Of a stretch of 51,360 bases of DNA, positions 48,811-51,360 are shown one piece after another; position 1 is the first letter of the stretch; the number at the start of each line of letters is the position of its first letter. A program made the translations under genes and the position numbers. Under the pieces are notes generated by a model. The model did not search any database and was not told where the DNA came from. It saw only the letters and a program-made list of their open reading frames with translations. Source of the stretch: an uncultured Pseudomonadota bacterium (lineage in GTDB: Bacteria > Pseudomonadota > Gammaproteobacteria > Burkholderiales > Rhodocyclaceae); contig CAMLHL010000011.1 of assembly GCA_946479855.1 (NCBI GenBank), positions 1-51,360 of the forward strand, in the 5' to 3' direction.

Positions 48811-51360
48811 ATGTCCCAGCGCCTTTACAAGATTCGCGGCACACGCGAAGACGTCGTCCGCCGGGGAGCCGGCGGTCCGCAACCGCTGTTCCGCCTGCTG
48901 CCGGGCGCCGCCCGGGACGGCGCCGGCGATGAAATCGAGGTGGCCGGCGAAACCGTCGTGCGCGTCGAACTCGACAACGGCTTCGTGCTGTGGAGCCGGG
49001 TTGACGACCTGTCGCGCGAATACGGGGCCGCACCGGCGCGCGACGGCGACGGCGCCTGGGAGTTCACGCGCCTGGTGCCGAAGCGGGCCACCGGCGGCGA
49101 GCGGGGGCTGGTCGGGCTGGCCATCCGCGTGCTCGATTTCTTCGGCGTCGAGGCAGCCGAGAAGTCGGCCGGGATGCTCGGAAGGCATTTCGAGGAAAAG
49201 CTGCTCGGCAAGCATCCGCCTGGCTTCTACCGGCTCGATCTGGCCGGTGAATTCAGCCTCAAGGCAGTCGCCGACAGCGAAACCCTGCCGGCCGGCGCCG
49301 GCCCCCTGCTGATTTTCCTGCATGGCACGGCCTCGTCCGCCGAAGGCAGCTTCGGCAAGCTGTGGGATGCCGGCAACGCCGAGGGCAACCGCCTGCGCGA
49401 AGCCCTGCTGCCGACCTACGGCGAGCGCGTTTTCGCGCTGGAACACCGGACCCTGACCGAAAGCCCGATCGACAACGCGCTGGCCCTGGCCAAACGGCTG
49501 CCAGCGGGGGCCGAAGTGCATCTGGTCAGCCATTCGCGCGGCGGGCTGGTCGGCGAAGTACTGGCCTTGTCCGGCTGCGCCGATCTGGCAACGGTCCTGA
49601 CCGCCGAGCACCTCGCCACCTTGTTCGCCGCCGATCGCACGCTGGCCAGGCAACTCGGCCTGCTGCCGCTGTCCGATGCCGAAATGAAGGCGCGCGATGC
49701 CGCCTACGACAGCGACCGCCAGCGCCTGCTCGAACTGGTCGAGGTCTTCGCCGCCAAGAAGCTGCGCATCGGCCGTTTCGTCCGCGTCGCCTGCCCGGCC
49801 CGCGGCACCACCCTGGCCTCGGGCCGCCTCGACCGCTGGCTGTCGGTGCTCGATTACGTCGCCACGGCGGCCACCGGCAGCGGCCTGTTCGTCGGCGGCC
49901 TCGACTTCCTGCTCGCCGTCGTCAAGGAACGCACCGATCCGCGCACCCTGCCCGGGGTCGAGGCGATGATGCCCGGCTCGGCCCTGACCCGCCTGCTCAA
50001 CGGCACGCCAGAACTGGTCAGCACGGCCGACCTGTCGGTGATCGCCGGCGACATCGAGGCCGGCGACGGCCTGTGGAACACGCTGAAGGTGCTGGCCAGC
50101 GACTGGTTCTACAAGAACGAGCACGACCTCGTCGTCGATACCGCCTCGATGAGCGGCGGCCTGCCGCGCCCGGCCGGCGGCGCCCGCTGCCGCCAGGACG
50201 ACGGCGCCAAGGTCAACCACTTCCGCTATTTCACCAACGAGCTGAGCGTGCGCTGGCTGCGCGCCGGGCTGACCAGGGCCGACGGCGATAGCGGCGGCTT
50301 CCTGCCGATCACCCCGAAACTCTATGCCGGCCCGCGTTGCGCCGCCGCCGTGACGCGCAGCCGCAGCGGCAACAAACCGCGGCCGATCGCCGTCGTGCTG
50401 CCCGGCACCATGGGCAGCCAGCTGCAGGCCGGCGACGACGAGATCTGGCTCAATTACTGGGCCCTGCTCAAGGGCGGCCTGAAAAAGATCGCCATGGGCC
50501 GCGACGGCGTCACGCCGATCGGGCTGGTCGACCAGTTCTACGGACCGCTGGTCGAATTCCTGGCGCGCAGCCACCAGGTCGAGATCTTCCCCTACGACTG
50601 GCGCTTCTCGGTACGCAAGGCGGCGGCCCGGCTGGTCGCCACCCTCGACCCGCTGGTCAGCCAGGCCGAGCGCTCCGGCCAGCCGCTGCGCCTGGTCGCC
50701 CACTCGATGGGCGGCCTCGTCGTCCGTTCGATGATCGCCGACAGCGGCGCCGACAGCGGCGCCGGCAACGCGCTGTGGAAGCGCATCACCCGCCTGCCGG
50801 GCAGCCGTTTCCTGATGCTCGGCACGCCCAATTTCGGCTCCTACGAAGCCGTGCGCTGGCTGACCGGCTTCAACCCGACCGAGTCCAAGCTGTCGCTGCT
50901 CGACATCACGCAAAGCACCGACCAGATCATCGGCCTGGTCGCCCGTTACCCGGGCCTGCTCGAACTGCTGCCCTTTGCCCCCGACGACCCCGATTTTTCC
51001 GATGTCGCCCGCTGGAGCGCCCTGCGCAAGGAAGTCGGGGCCGCTTGGGAGACCGCCCAGACCAGCGATCTGGCAGAGGCTGCCGCCACCTGGAAGTTCC
51101 TCAGGGCGGCCTCCGTCGATCCGCGTTGCATGACCTACGTCGCCGGCTGCCAGCCGGCGACGGTGATCGATTACCAGTTGAGTCCCGGTGAAGTCCAGTA
51201 TCGCCCGGATCTCAAGCGCATCGAGTTCATCGCCACCCGCGAGGGCGACGGCACGGTGGCCTGGGCCTCCGGCCGCCTGCCCGGCGTGCCGGTCTGGTAT
51301 GTGAACGACACCGCGCACGACATGCTGTGCGCCCAGCCCAAGGCCTTCCCCGGCTATCTC
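48811..51360 (+). CDS. Tandem alpha/beta-hydrolase (lipase/LCAT-like) protein, 3' end outside window (at least 850 aa)
   Basis: The frame is open from ATG 48811 (GAGGAG ribosome site) to the right edge. Two hydrolase domains are visible. The first (about 165-480) has the oxyanion region LLIFLHGTASS, a nucleophile elbow LVSHSRGGL (Ser242), and probable acid Asp439 in HDLVVDTASM and His470 in NHFRYF. The second (about 530-850) starts IAVVLPGTMGSQL as in LCAT-type lipases, with LVAHSMGGLV (Ser632), Asp813 in EGDGTV and His836 in TAHDML. The N-terminal 160 residues are of unknown fold. No signal peptide is seen. Carrying two complete-looking catalytic sets in one chain is unusual. It follows the caspase gene by 36 bases. 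Substrates are unknown; lipids are the best guess. Confidence 0.85.
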   Translation, partial: MSQRLYKIRGTREDVVRRGAGGPQPLFRLLPGAARDGAGDEIEVAGETVVRVELDNGFVLWSRVDDLSREYGAAPARDGDGAWEFTRLVPKRATGGERGLVGLAIRVLDFFGVEAAEKSAGMLGRHFEEKLLGKHPPGFYRLDLAGEFSLKAVADSETLPAGAGPLLIFLHGTASSAEGSFGKLWDAGNAEGNRLREALLPTYGERVFALEHRTLTESPIDNALALAKRLPAGAEVHLVSHSRGGLVGEVLALSGCADLATVLTAEHLATLFAADRTLARQLGLLPLSDAEMKARDAAYDSDRQRLLELVEVFAAKKLRIGRFVRVACPARGTTLASGRLDRWLSVLDYVATAATGSGLFVGGLDFLLAVVKERTDPRTLPGVEAMMPGSALTRLLNGTPELVSTADLSVIAGDIEAGDGLWNTLKVLASDWFYKNEHDLVVDTASMSGGLPRPAGGARCRQDDGAKVNHFRYFTNELSVRWLRAGLTRADGDSGGFLPITPKLYAGPRCAAAVTRSRSGNKPRPIAVVLPGTMGSQLQAGDDEIWLNYWALLKGGLKKIAMGRDGVTPIGLVDQFYGPLVEFLARSHQVEIFPYDWRFSVRKAAARLVATLDPLVSQAERSGQPLRLVAHSMGGLVVRSMIADSGADSGAGNALWKRITRLPGSRFLMLGTPNFGSYEAVRWLTGFNPTESKLSLLDITQSTDQIIGLVARYPGLLELLPFAPDDPDFSDVARWSALRKEVGAAWETAQTSDLAEAAATWKFLRAASVDPRCMTYVAGCQPATVIDYQLSPGEVQYRPDLKRIEFIATREGDGTVAWASGRLPGVPVWYVNDTAHDMLCAQPKAFPGYL

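Noticed and set aside
48628..51318. Reverse-strand 896-codon frame opposite the caspase and hydrolase genes
   Set aside because: The forward strand carries clear catalytic motifs of both enzymes; the reverse frame is a shadow.

Overview
The window is GC-rich chromosomal DNA, probably from a betaproteobacterium of the Rhodocyclales (Dechloromonas/Azonexus-like). This is inferred from the gene repertoire: EAL/GGDEF and chemoreceptor signalling, class II polyphosphate kinase, a YggX protein, and a clustered fbp-tkt-gap-epd-pgk-pyk-fba block. No database search was possible. I saw no rRNA, tRNA, CRISPR array, transposase or integrase.

Region 1 (1-12151) is ordinary chromosome. It holds the C-terminal end of a patatin-like phospholipase, an EAL-CBS-GGDEF protein, a small cysteine-containing protein followed by a GNAT acetyltransferase, a chemoreceptor, and a small membrane protein. 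A reverse-strand operon rsmE-pap-argA-yggX follows, with pap and argA overlapping by ATGA and a hairpin terminator after yggX. The region ends with a thioredoxin-like protein and a PAS-PAS-GGDEF-EAL protein.

Region 2 (12185-21470) is a forward-strand central-carbon cluster: fructose-1,6-bisphosphatase, transketolase, glyceraldehyde-3-phosphate dehydrogenase, erythrose-4-phosphate dehydrogenase, phosphoglycerate kinase, pyruvate kinase and class II aldolase. It has hairpin terminators after gap and after fba, and a perfect 17-bp palindrome upstream of tkt. No RuBisCO or phosphoribulokinase is present.

Region 3 (21633-24687) carries small envelope/stress genes: a secreted Gly-rich protein, a tiny lipoprotein, a BON-domain protein and a phospholipase D/cardiolipin synthase-like lipoprotein.

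Region 4 (24835-47274) is a 22-kb, 16-gene, single-orientation extracellular contractile injection system (eCIS; Afp/PVC-like phage-tail machine). In transcription order it encodes: DUF4255 cap, an unknown 332-aa protein, sheath, two tube proteins, a tiny DUF5908 protein, LysM hub protein, VgrG-like spike, PAAR tip, gp25, two baseplate proteins, an unknown 921-aa protein, a tape-measure-type protein, an AAA+ ATPase, and a 1067-aa DUF4157 protein. The last ends in a nuclease-like domain and is the probable cargo. No tail fibre was recognised.

Region 5 (47275-51360) is an AT-rich divergent regulatory region followed by a forward operon: a caspase-like peptidase with an intact His/Cys dyad, then a large protein with two lipase-type alpha/beta-hydrolase domains that runs off the window. 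The most interesting feature is the pairing of a fibre-less eCIS carrying a nuclease-like cargo with a divergent caspase-lipase pair. This suggests a lethal or self-lethal module rather than a simple extracellular weapon. That functional reading is inference.
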